Assembly (NCBI GenBank): GCA_014193395.1
Contig: BJHT01000020.1
Coordinates: 1 to 46,405, forward strand
Reading direction: 5' to 3'
DNA: 46,405 nucleotides
Source of the DNA: Verrucomicrobiota bacterium
GTDB taxonomy: Bacteria; Verrucomicrobiota; Verrucomicrobiia; Limisphaerales; BJHT01
Shown: piece by piece, positions 6,814-14,155 of the stretch
How positions within the stretch are numbered: the first letter of the stretch is position 1
Layout of the letters: every line of letters begins with the position of its first letter
Made by a program: the position numbers and the translations under genes
Notes under the pieces: generated by a model
Told to the model about the DNA's origin: nothing
Databases searched by the model: none
The model's input: only the letters and a program-made list of their open reading frames with translations

Positions 6814-8025
6814 TCACGGCTTCCGCACCGACACGCACACCACGTCGCCGCGGGCGTTGCGGCAGTAGATGCGCCCGTTGGCGAGCACGGGGACAGTCCA
6901 GCATTTCCCGCCGAGCACCTGCGCCCGCGCGCTCGGTGCGAATCCCGTCGCGGTCGCCGGCGCGACCAGCAATTCGCCGCGATCGCTGAGCACGATCAAC
7001 TTCCCATCGGCCGCCGTCACGCCGCCCGAGCCGATCCCTTTTTGCGCCCATTTCTCGGTGCCTGTCGCCAGTTCGACGCACTTGAGCACGGCCTTGTCCG
7101 TCGTGTCGCCGTCGATGCCGAAGAGGTGGCCGTCGAGCAACACTGCCGGGTTCATCTGCGTGCGGAGCACCTTGGATTTCCAGACCAGCTCCGGTTCGCC
7201 CGCGCTCAGCCGCAGCAGACCGCCGCCCTTGCCGTAACCGCTCGAGATGAAAACCAGATCGCCCGCCACCACCGGGTCCGCGGCGTTGACGCCATACTCG
7301 GTGAGCCAGCGCACGCGCCACGCGGGCTTGCCGGTGCGCACGTTGACCGCGAGATAGGCGCTCTCGGTCCCGAGCAGCGCGAACCAGTCGGCGCCTCGTC
7401 GCAACGGCAGCGGCGTCGAGTAGCCGGCGTTGTTGTCACCGGATTCCCACACGACCGCGCCCGTGTCCTTGTCCAGCGCGAGACCGGCCTCGCCGACGTT
7501 GAGCACGAGCCGCTTTTCCAGCACCAGCGGCGAGCCGGTGAAACCCCAGCCCGGCACGCGCACGCCCGTTGCCTTCGCCACATTTTTCGACCAGAGGATT
7601 TTTCCCGTCGCCGCCGCGAACGCGAAAACATCGCCCCAGCGGCTGATCGTGTACACGCGGTCGCCATCGACCGTCGGCGTTGAGCCGGGACCGCCCTCGA
7701 AATATTTGTCGCCGAGATCGGACTCGTAGCTGTGCTTCCATCGCACCTCGCCGGTCGCCGCATCCAGGCACCACACCGTGTCTGTGTTGCTCGCATTGCC
7801 CAGCGTGAAGACCCGCCCGCCCGCCACCGCAAACGACGAAAACCCCGTGCCCACGCGCGCCTTCCACACGACCGGCGGCCCGTCCTTCGGCCACTCCGCG
7901 AGCCAGCCGGTCTCGGCGGAAATGCCGTTGCGCGCCGGCCCGCGCCAGTGCGGCCAGTCCTCCGCGCGCACCGTCGTGGCCAGGGCACTCACGGCCAGCG
8001 CCAACGCCAGCAGCGCGGAGCGCAC
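6814..8025 (-). CDS. Secreted PQQ-binding-like beta-propeller protein
   Basis: The product is about 403 residues with a signal peptide (RSALLALALAVSALATTVRA, cleaved before EDWPHWRGP). EDWPHWRGPARNG is the usual opening of the PVC family of PQQ-like propellers, and repeated blades follow (AATGEVRWKHSYES, AATGKILWSKNV, LATGEKWAQ-like Trp motifs). Such proteins resemble BamB or quinoprotein dehydrogenases; without a visible calcium and PQQ site, a binding or scaffold role is as likely as catalysis. The frame stays open to 8511, but that extension reads through the dispersed repeat at 8234-8371, so the GTG at 8025 just before the signal peptide is preferred. Confidence 0.8.
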   Translation of the reverse strand: MRSALLALALAVSALATTVRAEDWPHWRGPARNGISAETGWLAEWPKDGPPVVWKARVGTGFSSFAVAGGRVFTLGNASNTDTVWCLDAATGEVRWKHSYESDLGDKYFEGGPGSTPTVDGDRVYTISRWGDVFAFAAATGKILWSKNVAKATGVRVPGWGFTGSPLVLEKRLVLNVGEAGLALDKDTGAVVWESGDNNAGYSTPLPLRRGADWFALLGTESAYLAVNVRTGKPAWRVRWLTEYGVNAADPVVAGDLVFISSGYGKGGGLLRLSAGEPELVWKSKVLRTQMNPAVLLDGHLFGIDGDTTDKAVLKCVELATGTEKWAQKGIGSGGVTAADGKLIVLSDRGELLVAPATATGFAPSARAQVLGGKCWTVPVLANGRIYCRNARGDVVCVSVRKP

Positions 8026-8519
8026 GCGCGCGCCAGCGCGGGGAGCGCACGCCGCTGGCGTGCCGTTTTTGGCGGCCCGCCAAAAACCTCGTTCCACTAA
8101 CCTTTCCCCACCGGACAAAACGCAGTCCCTCGCGCAAAAAGTCGGAACCGCGGCCCAAACCCACCCCCGCCCCTCGCGCGCTCCGCACTCCGTTTCGGAA
8201 TTCAGTTTCAACCTGAAAACCGCCGTTGAGAGGACCCACGAAACACGCGAAACCCACGTAAACAAAGGCTGGGATTGCGCACCTAAGGCATCGCAATATC
8301 TCACCTGGAGGGTGAACCCGGAGCTTGCGATAACGTGTTCCTTTTTCGTGTTTTTCGTGTCTTTCGTGGTTTCAACTGCTTTTTCCAGATGCAACGCAAA
8401 TGCCATGCCCGAATGCTTGGTCCGCACCCGCGAGAACTCCAGACTTTCCTTGCCCAACGCCCCTCGCCTGCCAACCATCCGCGCCGAATCGAACCGAAAC
8501 CAACCCTTCAACTACTCCC
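8026..8519. other. Divergent intergenic space containing a dispersed repeat
   Basis: This 494-base gap separates the divergently read PQQ-propeller and aldose epimerase genes and should contain promoters for both. Apart from the repeat at 8234-8371 and the frame extension of the PQQ gene, I see no gene and no clear promoter hexamers. Confidence 0.6.
8234..8371 (-). repeat. 138-bp dispersed inverted repeat, CCACGAAACACACGAAAG family, copy 2
   Basis: Read on the minus strand this aligns end to end with copy 1 (5854-5991), including interior blocks such as GGTTCACC and CAGGTGAG. Both copies are exactly 138 bases. The arms here are less perfect (CCCACGAAACACGCGAAACC against TTTTCGTGTCTTTCGTGGTT). 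It lies in the space between two divergent genes. Confidence 0.85.
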
Positions 8520-9668
8520 ATGCGCCCGCATTTCTTCCCCTCGCTCCTCCTCGCCACCACCGCCGCCGTGCTGCCCGGCGCGCTCGGCACCGCTGCCGCC
8601 GCACCGGCCCGGGTCCGCGAGGCGCGCGTCGAGCAACAGGAGTTCGGCCGGATGCCCGATGGCCAGGTCATCGAAGTCTTCACGCTGCACAATGCCAGCG
8701 GCCTCTCCGTGCGCATCATGACCCACGGCGCGACCTTGATCGGCGTCGAGACGCCCGACCGCGCGGGCAATTTCGCCGACATCACCCTCTTCCTCGACAC
8801 CTTCGCCGATTACCTCGCGGGCCATCCGGTCTTCGGCTCCGTCGTCGGGCGTTACGCCAATCGCATCGCCGGCGCGAAATTCACGATTGATGGCGTAGCC
8901 CACGCGGTGACGCTCAACGCCCCGCCGCATCACATTCACGGCGGCAAAAATGGTTTTCACAAACGCGTCTGGTCCGCGCGCCCGCTGCGCGCGGCCGACA
9001 GCGCGGGCGTGGAACTCACCCTCACCAGCGCCGACGGCGAGGAAGGCTTCCCCGGCGCGCTGCAGGCGAAGGTCGTGTACCGCCTCACCAACCGCGACGA
9101 ACTCTTCATGGAATACACCGCCACCACGGACAAACCGACCCATGTGAACCTGACCAATCACGCCTACTGGAACCTCGCCGGCGCGGGCAACGGCGACGCC
9201 CTCGGCCATCGCCTCACGATCCACGCTGACCGCTATCTGCCTTCCGATAATTTGAAAATTCCGACCGGCGAACTCGCGCCCGTCCGCGGCACTCCGATGG
9301 ATTTCACCGCGCCCCACACCATCGGCGAACGCATCGCGCAAGTCGCCGGCGGCGGCTACGACCACTGCTACGTCGTGAACCGCAAGCCCGGCGAAACTCT
9401 CGTCGCCGCCGCCCTCGTGGAAGACCCGAAATCCGGGCGCGTCATGGAAGTCTTCACCACCGAACCCGGCGTGCAGCTCTACACCGCCAACCACGTCAGC
9501 GACAAACTCAAGGGTGCTGGCAAGCCCTACGGCAAACACCATGCCCTCTGCCTCGAAGCGCAGAAATATCCCAACACCCCCAACCAGCCGAATTTTCCCA
9601 CCTCCCTCCTCCGCCCCGGCGAAACCTATCGCCAGGTCACGATGCACAAGTTCAGCGTGGCGAAGTAG
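8520..9668 (+). CDS. galM: Secreted aldose 1-epimerase (mutarotase)
   Basis: The 382-residue product interconverts the alpha and beta anomers of free sugars such as galactose and glucose. Family motifs appear in order: GRYANRIAGAKF, HGGKNGFHKRVW, LTNHAYWNL (catalytic acid His), GYDHCYVV, EPGVQLYTANHV and CLEAQKYPNTPN (catalytic base Glu). An N-terminal signal peptide (MRPHFFPSLLLATTAAVLPG and on) shows it is exported, as is common for PVC homologues. The ATG at 8520 directly precedes this signal; the frame is open to 8400 but the extra residues are not signal-like. It converges on the Gfo/Idh gene across two long inverted repeats. The gene symbol reflects family membership; the physiological sugar is unknown. 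Confidence 0.9.
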   Translation: MRPHFFPSLLLATTAAVLPGALGTAAAAPARVREARVEQQEFGRMPDGQVIEVFTLHNASGLSVRIMTHGATLIGVETPDRAGNFADITLFLDTFADYLAGHPVFGSVVGRYANRIAGAKFTIDGVAHAVTLNAPPHHIHGGKNGFHKRVWSARPLRAADSAGVELTLTSADGEEGFPGALQAKVVYRLTNRDELFMEYTATTDKPTHVNLTNHAYWNLAGAGNGDALGHRLTIHADRYLPSDNLKIPTGELAPVRGTPMDFTAPHTIGERIAQVAGGGYDHCYVVNRKPGETLVAAALVEDPKSGRVMEVFTTEPGVQLYTANHVSDKLKGAGKPYGKHHALCLEAQKYPNTPNQPNFPTSLLRPGETYRQVTMHKFSVAK

Positions 9669-9673
9669 CCCTC

Positions 9674-9847
9674 GTAGGAGTCGAGGTAACGAGACTCTAA
9701 CCTCCTTCCCCGCGAAGCCCATCCACCGACCCGCCGCGATCTCTTACAACAAAGACACCGTCGCGAGCGCCTCGCATAAATCAGCTCGTGGGAGTTCGCA
9801 CACGCACCGCTTCGAAATGGTCAGAGCCTCCTCACGTCGGCTCCTAC
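9674..9847 (+). repeat. 174-bp inverted-repeat element, GTAGGAGTCGAGGTAACGAG family, copy A
   Basis: It begins GTAGGAGTCGAGGTAACGAG and ends TCAGAGCCTCCTCACGTCGG plus CTCCTAC, so the ends are imperfect inverted repeats of about 30 bp. A second element of nearly identical length follows after nine bases in the same orientation. Shared internal words include CATAAAT, GCTCGTG and TTCGCAC. No coding potential is evident. Confidence 0.85.
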
Positions 9848-9856
9848 AATGGATTT

Positions 9857-10031
9857 GTAGGAGTCGAGGTAACCAGACTCTAACCTCTTTCTGCGAGAAG
9901 CCCGTCCACCACATCCGATGCGGGCGCTTGGAACAGAGATATTCTTGAGAGCGTTTGGCATAAATCCGCTCGTGCGACTTCGCACGCACCCCGCGCCGAA
10001 AAGGTTAGAGCCTCCTCACCTCGGCTCCTAC
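9857..10031 (+). repeat. 175-bp inverted-repeat element, GTAGGAGTCGAGGTAACGAG family, copy B
   Basis: It starts GTAGGAGTCGAGGTAACCAG and ends GGTTAGAGCCTCCTCACCTC plus GGCTCCTAC. It matches copy A strongly at both ends and more loosely inside (for example GAGAAGCCCGTCCACC against GCGAAGCCCATCCACC). It ends four bases before the Gfo/Idh stop codon, so the tandem pair fills the whole space between two convergent genes and may act as a two-way terminator. Confidence 0.85.
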
Positions 10032-10035
10032 AAGG

Positions 10036-11334
10036 TCAGACCTTGTTCCACGGCGCCCGGTTCTCACGGCTGCGGAGTTTGTTGGCCTCCGGGTCGCCGA
10101 TGAACTCTTCCTTCTCGGGATTCCATTTGAGCGGGCGGCGCAGCCAGTAGCCGATGTTCCCGAGCTGGCAGACCTGCGCGGTGCGCGCGCCGATTTCGAC
10201 GTCGGCCACGGGGCGCTGGCGGGACTTGATGCAGTCGAGCCAGTTCTGTTTGTGGCTCGCGGCGATGACGGGCAGGTGAAAATCTTTTTCGCCGAGCGGA
10301 GTTGTCAGGATCGTTTCCGGCGTGGACTGGATGCCTTTGCGATCGACGTAGATCGTCCCCAGCTCGCCCTCGAAGGTCGTGCCGCTCGGGCCGCCGTGGA
10401 ACATCTCGATGCCGTTTGCGTACACGTATTTCAGGCCGGTGTCGCCGCTGGCGGGCGGGATGATCTCGACGGGACCGGAGCCGTCCATGCCTAGGCCCCA
10501 TTGCGCGATGTCGAAGTGATGCGCGCCCATGTCCGCGAGGCCGCCGCACGCGTATTCCTTGTAGTTTCGCCACGCGGGAAAATGCGTGTGGATGCCCACG
10601 GGACACAGGATGGAATTGAACGGGCGCGCCGGCGACGGGCCGTTCCAAAACTCCCAGTCCACGCCTGCCGGCACGGGTTCCGCCGGCAGATCGCACGGCT
10701 TGGCGGGGCCGCTGACGCCGACGCGGACGGTCTTCACCTTGCCGATGCGCCCGCTGCGGACGTACTCCACGGCCTGGCGAAAGTAGCCTTTGAACTCGGT
10801 GCGCTGCTGGCTGCCGGTCTGGAAGACGATGTTGTTTTCGCGCGCGGCGGTCACCATGGCGCGCGATTCCGCGATGGTGAGCGAGAGCGGTTTCTCGCAG
10901 TAAACGTCCTTCTTCGCGCGCGCGGCGAGGATGGCCGGAATCGCGTGCCAATGATCGGGCGTGGCGATCACGACGGCATCGATGTCTTTGCGCGCGAGCA
11001 GTTCGCGGAAATCGCCGAACGCCAGGCAGCCTTTGTACGTGCCCGATTCCTGCTCCTTCGCGTAGTCCTTGTGGACCCGCGCCACGGCGTTGTCGCGGCG
11101 CCCCTGATGCACATCGCACACCGCCAGCACCTGCGCGTCCGCCATGCCGAGCAGTCCGCCGAGATGGCCGCGCGCCATGATGCCCATGCCGATGAACCCG
11201 ACCGTGATCCGCTTGCTTGGCGGCGCGGCCCACACGCGGGCGGGCAGCAGGAACGGCGCGGCCACCGTGGCGGAGGTCAGGGTGGTGGTGGTTTGCAGGA
11301 AGCGACGACGGGAGAGCGAAGCGGTGTGTTTCAT
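10036..11334 (-). CDS. Tat-exported Gfo/Idh/MocA family oxidoreductase
   Basis: The 432-residue product begins with a twin-arginine signal (LSRRRFLQTTTTLTSATVAA), so it is exported folded, presumably with its nucleotide bound. The Rossmann fold is shown by ITVGFIGMGIMARGHL (about 43-58), and the conserved CEKPLS loop (about 145-150) is the active-site EKP motif of this family. A PVC-type C-terminal half follows, ending in EEFIGDPEANKLRSRENRAPW. Relatives act on inositols, glucose or other sugars; the exact substrate cannot be told. It lies downstream of the PPC-domain gene (66 bases) on the same strand and may be co-transcribed with it. Confidence 0.9.
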   Translation of the reverse strand: MKHTASLSRRRFLQTTTTLTSATVAAPFLLPARVWAAPPSKRITVGFIGMGIMARGHLGGLLGMADAQVLAVCDVHQGRRDNAVARVHKDYAKEQESGTYKGCLAFGDFRELLARKDIDAVVIATPDHWHAIPAILAARAKKDVYCEKPLSLTIAESRAMVTAARENNIVFQTGSQQRTEFKGYFRQAVEYVRSGRIGKVKTVRVGVSGPAKPCDLPAEPVPAGVDWEFWNGPSPARPFNSILCPVGIHTHFPAWRNYKEYACGGLADMGAHHFDIAQWGLGMDGSGPVEIIPPASGDTGLKYVYANGIEMFHGGPSGTTFEGELGTIYVDRKGIQSTPETILTTPLGEKDFHLPVIAASHKQNWLDCIKSRQRPVADVEIGARTAQVCQLGNIGYWLRRPLKWNPEKEEFIGDPEANKLRSRENRAPWNKV

Positions 11335-11400
11335 GGGTTCAGGAAAGCAGGTTCGCGCACGCGCCGCCAGCGGGAAGGGGAGCTGAAAACAGCGCGCGTC

Positions 11401-12294
11401 TCACCGCTTCTCCGGCTTTGTGCGATTAAGTGACAGCAGGTAAACGTGCATCGGGCTGCCGCGGTCGTGGGCGTCGATGAGGCCCAGGAAATACGTGCCA
11501 TCAGCGGGGAGGCGCGCGTTCAGGAGCGGGTCGGGGCCGGCTTCCGAATCATCACTGGTGGCGAGGATTTGCCCGGCGTTATTGTAGAGCGTGAGGATGC
11601 CGTCGAGGGATGAACCCATCCGCGCTGCCGTCACCGTCGCGACGATGCGCTCATCCTTCTGACCGGCGAAACGAAAGACATCCACGTCATTGGGTTCGCT
11701 GATGGTGCCGCGGACGGTCTTGCCGAAGCTCAGTTCCTGCGCCTGACGAAACCCGCCGTTCGGTTCCTTCTCTGCGACCAGCGAACCCGCCGGAGCAATC
11801 GTGAGCAAATAGGGCGCGGTCTCGCCCTCCGGCGTGATGACGACGAGCGCGAGCGGCCCCGCAGCAAGACTCGCGGGCAGTTTCAACTCAACCTCGAGCT
11901 GCGTGTCGCCCACGCGCTTCACGTCGTAATCCTTCGGCACCTCGGCCTTGCCCTTGGTCTTGAGCGTCGCGGACAGCGCAGCGTTGGTGCTGGCGGCAGC
12001 CGCAGCGGCATTGGTCGAAACGAAGCGAATGGCTTTGGTCTCCGCGAGACTGAGGCCGCGCAGGCGGATCGTCGTGTTCGTTCCGGCCTCGACGGCGAGC
12101 GGCAACGCAACCAGCACGCGCGGCGGCTCGGGCTTTTTCTCGTCCTTCTTCTCCGCGGCAAAACTCGTGACGGCGAGGCAGAGGGCCACGACGAGCGGGA
12201 CGGCACCGATACACGCAACGCGGCAGGGCAGGGAAATTTTGGGCAAAGGAATGGAGGCAAAGGAATGGGGACGGGGAAACTTTTTTGTCTTCAT
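11401..12294 (-). CDS. Secreted protein with pre-peptidase C-terminal (PPC) domain
   Basis: The 297-residue product has a hydrophobic export signal (VACIGAVPLVVALCLAVTSF, then AAE), an immunoglobulin-like middle part (about 55-170), and a C-terminal domain from about 175 (EKEPNGGFRQAQEL ... DVDVFRFAGQKDERI ... GTYFLGLID) matching bacterial PPC domains. PPC domains commonly accompany DUF1549/DUF1553 proteins in PVC bacteria, and this gene lies 128 bases after a DUF1501 gene. A function beyond binding or stabilising is not evident. The start ATG at 12294 lies inside a perfect inverted repeat (12242-12317), so the first 18 or so residues are encoded by a repeat element; no better start exists downstream before the signal peptide. 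Confidence 0.75.
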   Translation of the reverse strand: MKTKKFPRPHSFASIPLPKISLPCRVACIGAVPLVVALCLAVTSFAAEKKDEKKPEPPRVLVALPLAVEAGTNTTIRLRGLSLAETKAIRFVSTNAAAAAASTNAALSATLKTKGKAEVPKDYDVKRVGDTQLEVELKLPASLAAGPLALVVITPEGETAPYLLTIAPAGSLVAEKEPNGGFRQAQELSFGKTVRGTISEPNDVDVFRFAGQKDERIVATVTAARMGSSLDGILTLYNNAGQILATSDDSEAGPDPLLNARLPADGTYFLGLIDAHDRGSPMHVYLLSLNRTKPEKR

Positions 12295-12317
12295 TCCTTT
12301 GCCTCCATTCCTTTGCC
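12242..12317. repeat. Perfect 26-bp inverted repeat overlapping the start of the PPC-domain gene
   Basis: Bases 12242-12267 and 12292-12317 are exact reverse complements over 26 bp, with a 24-base spacer. Each arm is itself two copies of GGCAAAGGAATG joined by GA. The start codon and first codons of the PPC-domain gene lie within it. Confidence 0.9.
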
Positions 12318-12370
12318 AATCAGTTTTGGCGATTGGGGTTCAGTTTCGTCTTGAGCGAGACGCGATCGCG

Positions 12371-12410
12371 AGGCGGTCCGCCTCCTCACGTCGGCGGCTA
12401 CGGACCGCCT
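12371..12410. repeat. Hairpin downstream of the DUF1501 gene
   Basis: AGGCGGTCCG (12371-12380) and CGGACCGCCT (12401-12410) are a perfect 10-bp inverted repeat. The loop contains CCTCCTCACGTCGG, also found at the end of the element at 9674-9847, hinting at shared ancestry. No T-run follows on the minus strand. Confidence 0.6.
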
Positions 12411-12422
12411 TGCACACCCCGC

Positions 12423-13757
12423 TCACGCGAACAGCTCCCGCACCGTTTCACCCTGGTCTAGGATTTCGAGCGGGCGTCCGTCCGGCGTGAAGATTTGTTT
12501 GCGCGGATTGATCCCGAGCGCCTCGAAGATCGTGCAGGAAACATCCGCCGGCCGCACCGGCCGCTCGGTCACGAACGCGCCCTCGCGATCCGTCGCGCCG
12601 ATAACCTTGCCGCCTTGCACGCCTGCGCCCGCGAAGAGCATCGAGCCGGCCTTGGCCCAGTGATCGCGGCCGTTGTCCTTGTTGATCTTCGGCGTGCGCC
12701 CGAACTCGCCCATCGCCACGACCAGCGTGTCTTTGAGCAAACCCCGCTGCGCCAGATCGGTGACGAGCGTCGAGAAGCCCTGGTCAAAATCCGGCACCTT
12801 CTTCTCCAGCCCTTCCCAGATTTTCGCGTGATGATCCCAACCGCCGAAATTCACCGTCACAAACCGCACACCGCGTTCGACCAAGCGCCGCGCCAGCAGC
12901 GCGCTCTGGCCGAACGTCGTGCGCCCATACTCGTCGCGCGTTTTCTCCGATTCCTTCTCGATGTCGAACGCCGCCTGCGCCTCGGTGTTCAGGATCATCT
13001 CCGCCGCGCGCCCGCGAAACTCATCGTAGGTCGCGAGCTGGTCGTTGCCCTGAATCTTCGCCGACAGCGTGTCCACCGCGGCCAGCAGCGTGCGGCGACG
13101 CTCGACCGCCGGCAGCGCGAGCGGCTCGGCCACGGTGAGATCGCGCACCTTGTAGCCCGCCTGATTCGGATCGCCAGCCTTGAAGGATTCGTAACGCCCG
13201 CCGAGAAACGCGCTCCGGCCCAGTTCCCAGGTGAACGACGGATTGCGCGGCACCGCGACATACGGCGGCAGCAATCCCGCGAAACCCAGCTCGTGCGCGA
13301 CCACCGCACCCATCGCCGGATAATCGCCGAACGCCGAGCCGAACCGCCCCGACAGCACCCAGTTCGTCGCCGTCTCGTGATGATCGTTTTCGTGCGACTG
13401 CGAGCGCACGAGGCACACCTTGTCCATCGTATTCGCCATGCGCGGCAGCAGCTCGCCGACGTGCGTGCCGGGGACGTTGCTCGGGATCGAGCGATACTTG
13501 CCGCGAATCTCCGGCGGCGCGTCCGGTTTGAAATCAAACGTGTCGTGATGCGAGATGCCGCCGCCGAGATAAACGAGAATCACCGACTTCGCCCGCGCCG
13601 TGCGCCCGACGGAATCCTCGGCACCGCGGGCGTTCAAGCGCAGCAGGTCCGCGAGCGAAAAGCCGAGCGGCGCCAGCGCGCCCACCCGCAGAAAGTCGCG
13701 ACGGCTCGCACCGTTGCAGAGGCGGGAATGTTTCGGGTTCAGAAAAATATCGAGCAT
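12423..13757 (-). CDS. DUF1501 (sulfatase-like) Tat-exported protein
   Basis: The 444-residue product opens with a Tat-like signal (ASRRDFLRVGALAPLGFSLA). Family landmarks follow: SVILVYLGGGISHHDTFDFK, LVRSQSHENDHHETA, RFVTVNFGGWDHH and VVAMGEFGRTPKIN, which place it in DUF1501, a relative of the alkaline phosphatase/sulfatase fold specific to PVC and some Bacteroidetes. The conserved His and Asp residues probably hold metals. Its partner family (DUF1549/DUF1553) is encoded just upstream on the same strand, the usual pairing. The biochemical role is not established; a link to breakdown of complex polysaccharides or to cell-surface redox proteins is commonly assumed. Confidence 0.92.
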   Translation of the reverse strand: MLDIFLNPKHSRLCNGASRRDFLRVGALAPLGFSLADLLRLNARGAEDSVGRTARAKSVILVYLGGGISHHDTFDFKPDAPPEIRGKYRSIPSNVPGTHVGELLPRMANTMDKVCLVRSQSHENDHHETATNWVLSGRFGSAFGDYPAMGAVVAHELGFAGLLPPYVAVPRNPSFTWELGRSAFLGGRYESFKAGDPNQAGYKVRDLTVAEPLALPAVERRRTLLAAVDTLSAKIQGNDQLATYDEFRGRAAEMILNTEAQAAFDIEKESEKTRDEYGRTTFGQSALLARRLVERGVRFVTVNFGGWDHHAKIWEGLEKKVPDFDQGFSTLVTDLAQRGLLKDTLVVAMGEFGRTPKINKDNGRDHWAKAGSMLFAGAGVQGGKVIGATDREGAFVTERPVRPADVSCTIFEALGINPRKQIFTPDGRPLEILDQGETVRELFA

Positions 13758-13864
13758 GGTTTTCAGGCCGCGTCAGCGCGGCGTTTTTGGGTTCAATCTA
13801 AAAATGGCATTGCAACCGCGTTCAAAACTGGGTGCAGACGGCACCGAGTCTCGCGACGCGTCGG

Positions 13865-14057
13865 TTTGGAGTGCGGTGACTTGTCACCGCTTTTGCGCAG
13901 GCGACTTGTCGCCGTCAAACCTCGACGCGCATCCGTCCACGCGTGCGTGCCGGCGCTGGCGCGAGCCGTGAATGCCCCGTTCGCATACGCACGACTTCCG
14001 CAGTTCGACGGCGACAAGTCGCCTCGCGAAAGCGGTGACAAGTCACCGCACTCCAAA
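13865..14057. repeat. 193-bp inverted-repeat element with mini-hairpins, GCGGTGACTTGTCACCGC type
   Basis: The arms of about 50 bases are imperfect inverted copies of one another and start/end with TTTGGAGTGCGGTGAC and GTCACCGCACTCCAAA. Each arm itself holds two small palindromes: GCGGTGACTTGTCACCGC and GGCGACTTGTCGCC on the left, and GGCGACAAGTCGCC and GCGGTGACAAGTCACCGC on the right. The arrangement (two mini-hairpins per arm, arms inverted) is the same as in the unrelated-sequence element at 36215-36370. It separates the DUF1549/1553 gene from the DUF1501 gene. Confidence 0.85.
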
Positions 14058-14094
14058 GCTGACGCTCCGTCGCTCGCGGCGGCCTCTGCGCAGT

Positions 14095-14142
14095 TCTTAT
14101 CCGTGTCCATCCATGTCCATCCGTGGTTTCTCGATGCCGTCT
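14095..14142. repeat. Low-complexity GTCCATCC repeat stretch
   Basis: TCCGTGTCCATCCATGTCCA followed by TCCGTGGTTTC is a short run of GTCCATCC-like units in the gap before the DUF1549/1553 stop codon. Similar stretches often mark degraded repeat-element ends; no partner arm was found here. Confidence 0.35.
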
Positions 14143-14155
14143 TCATCGTTCTGGC

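Noticed and set aside
8026-8511. N-terminal extension of the PQQ-propeller gene
   Set aside because: The extension would encode the dispersed repeat (giving a KDTKNTKKEH-like stretch) ahead of a clear signal peptide.
9674-10031. Two direct repeats considered as a CRISPR array
   Set aside because: Only two units of about 175 bases with no short repeat-spacer alternation and no cas genes; each unit is an inverted-repeat element.
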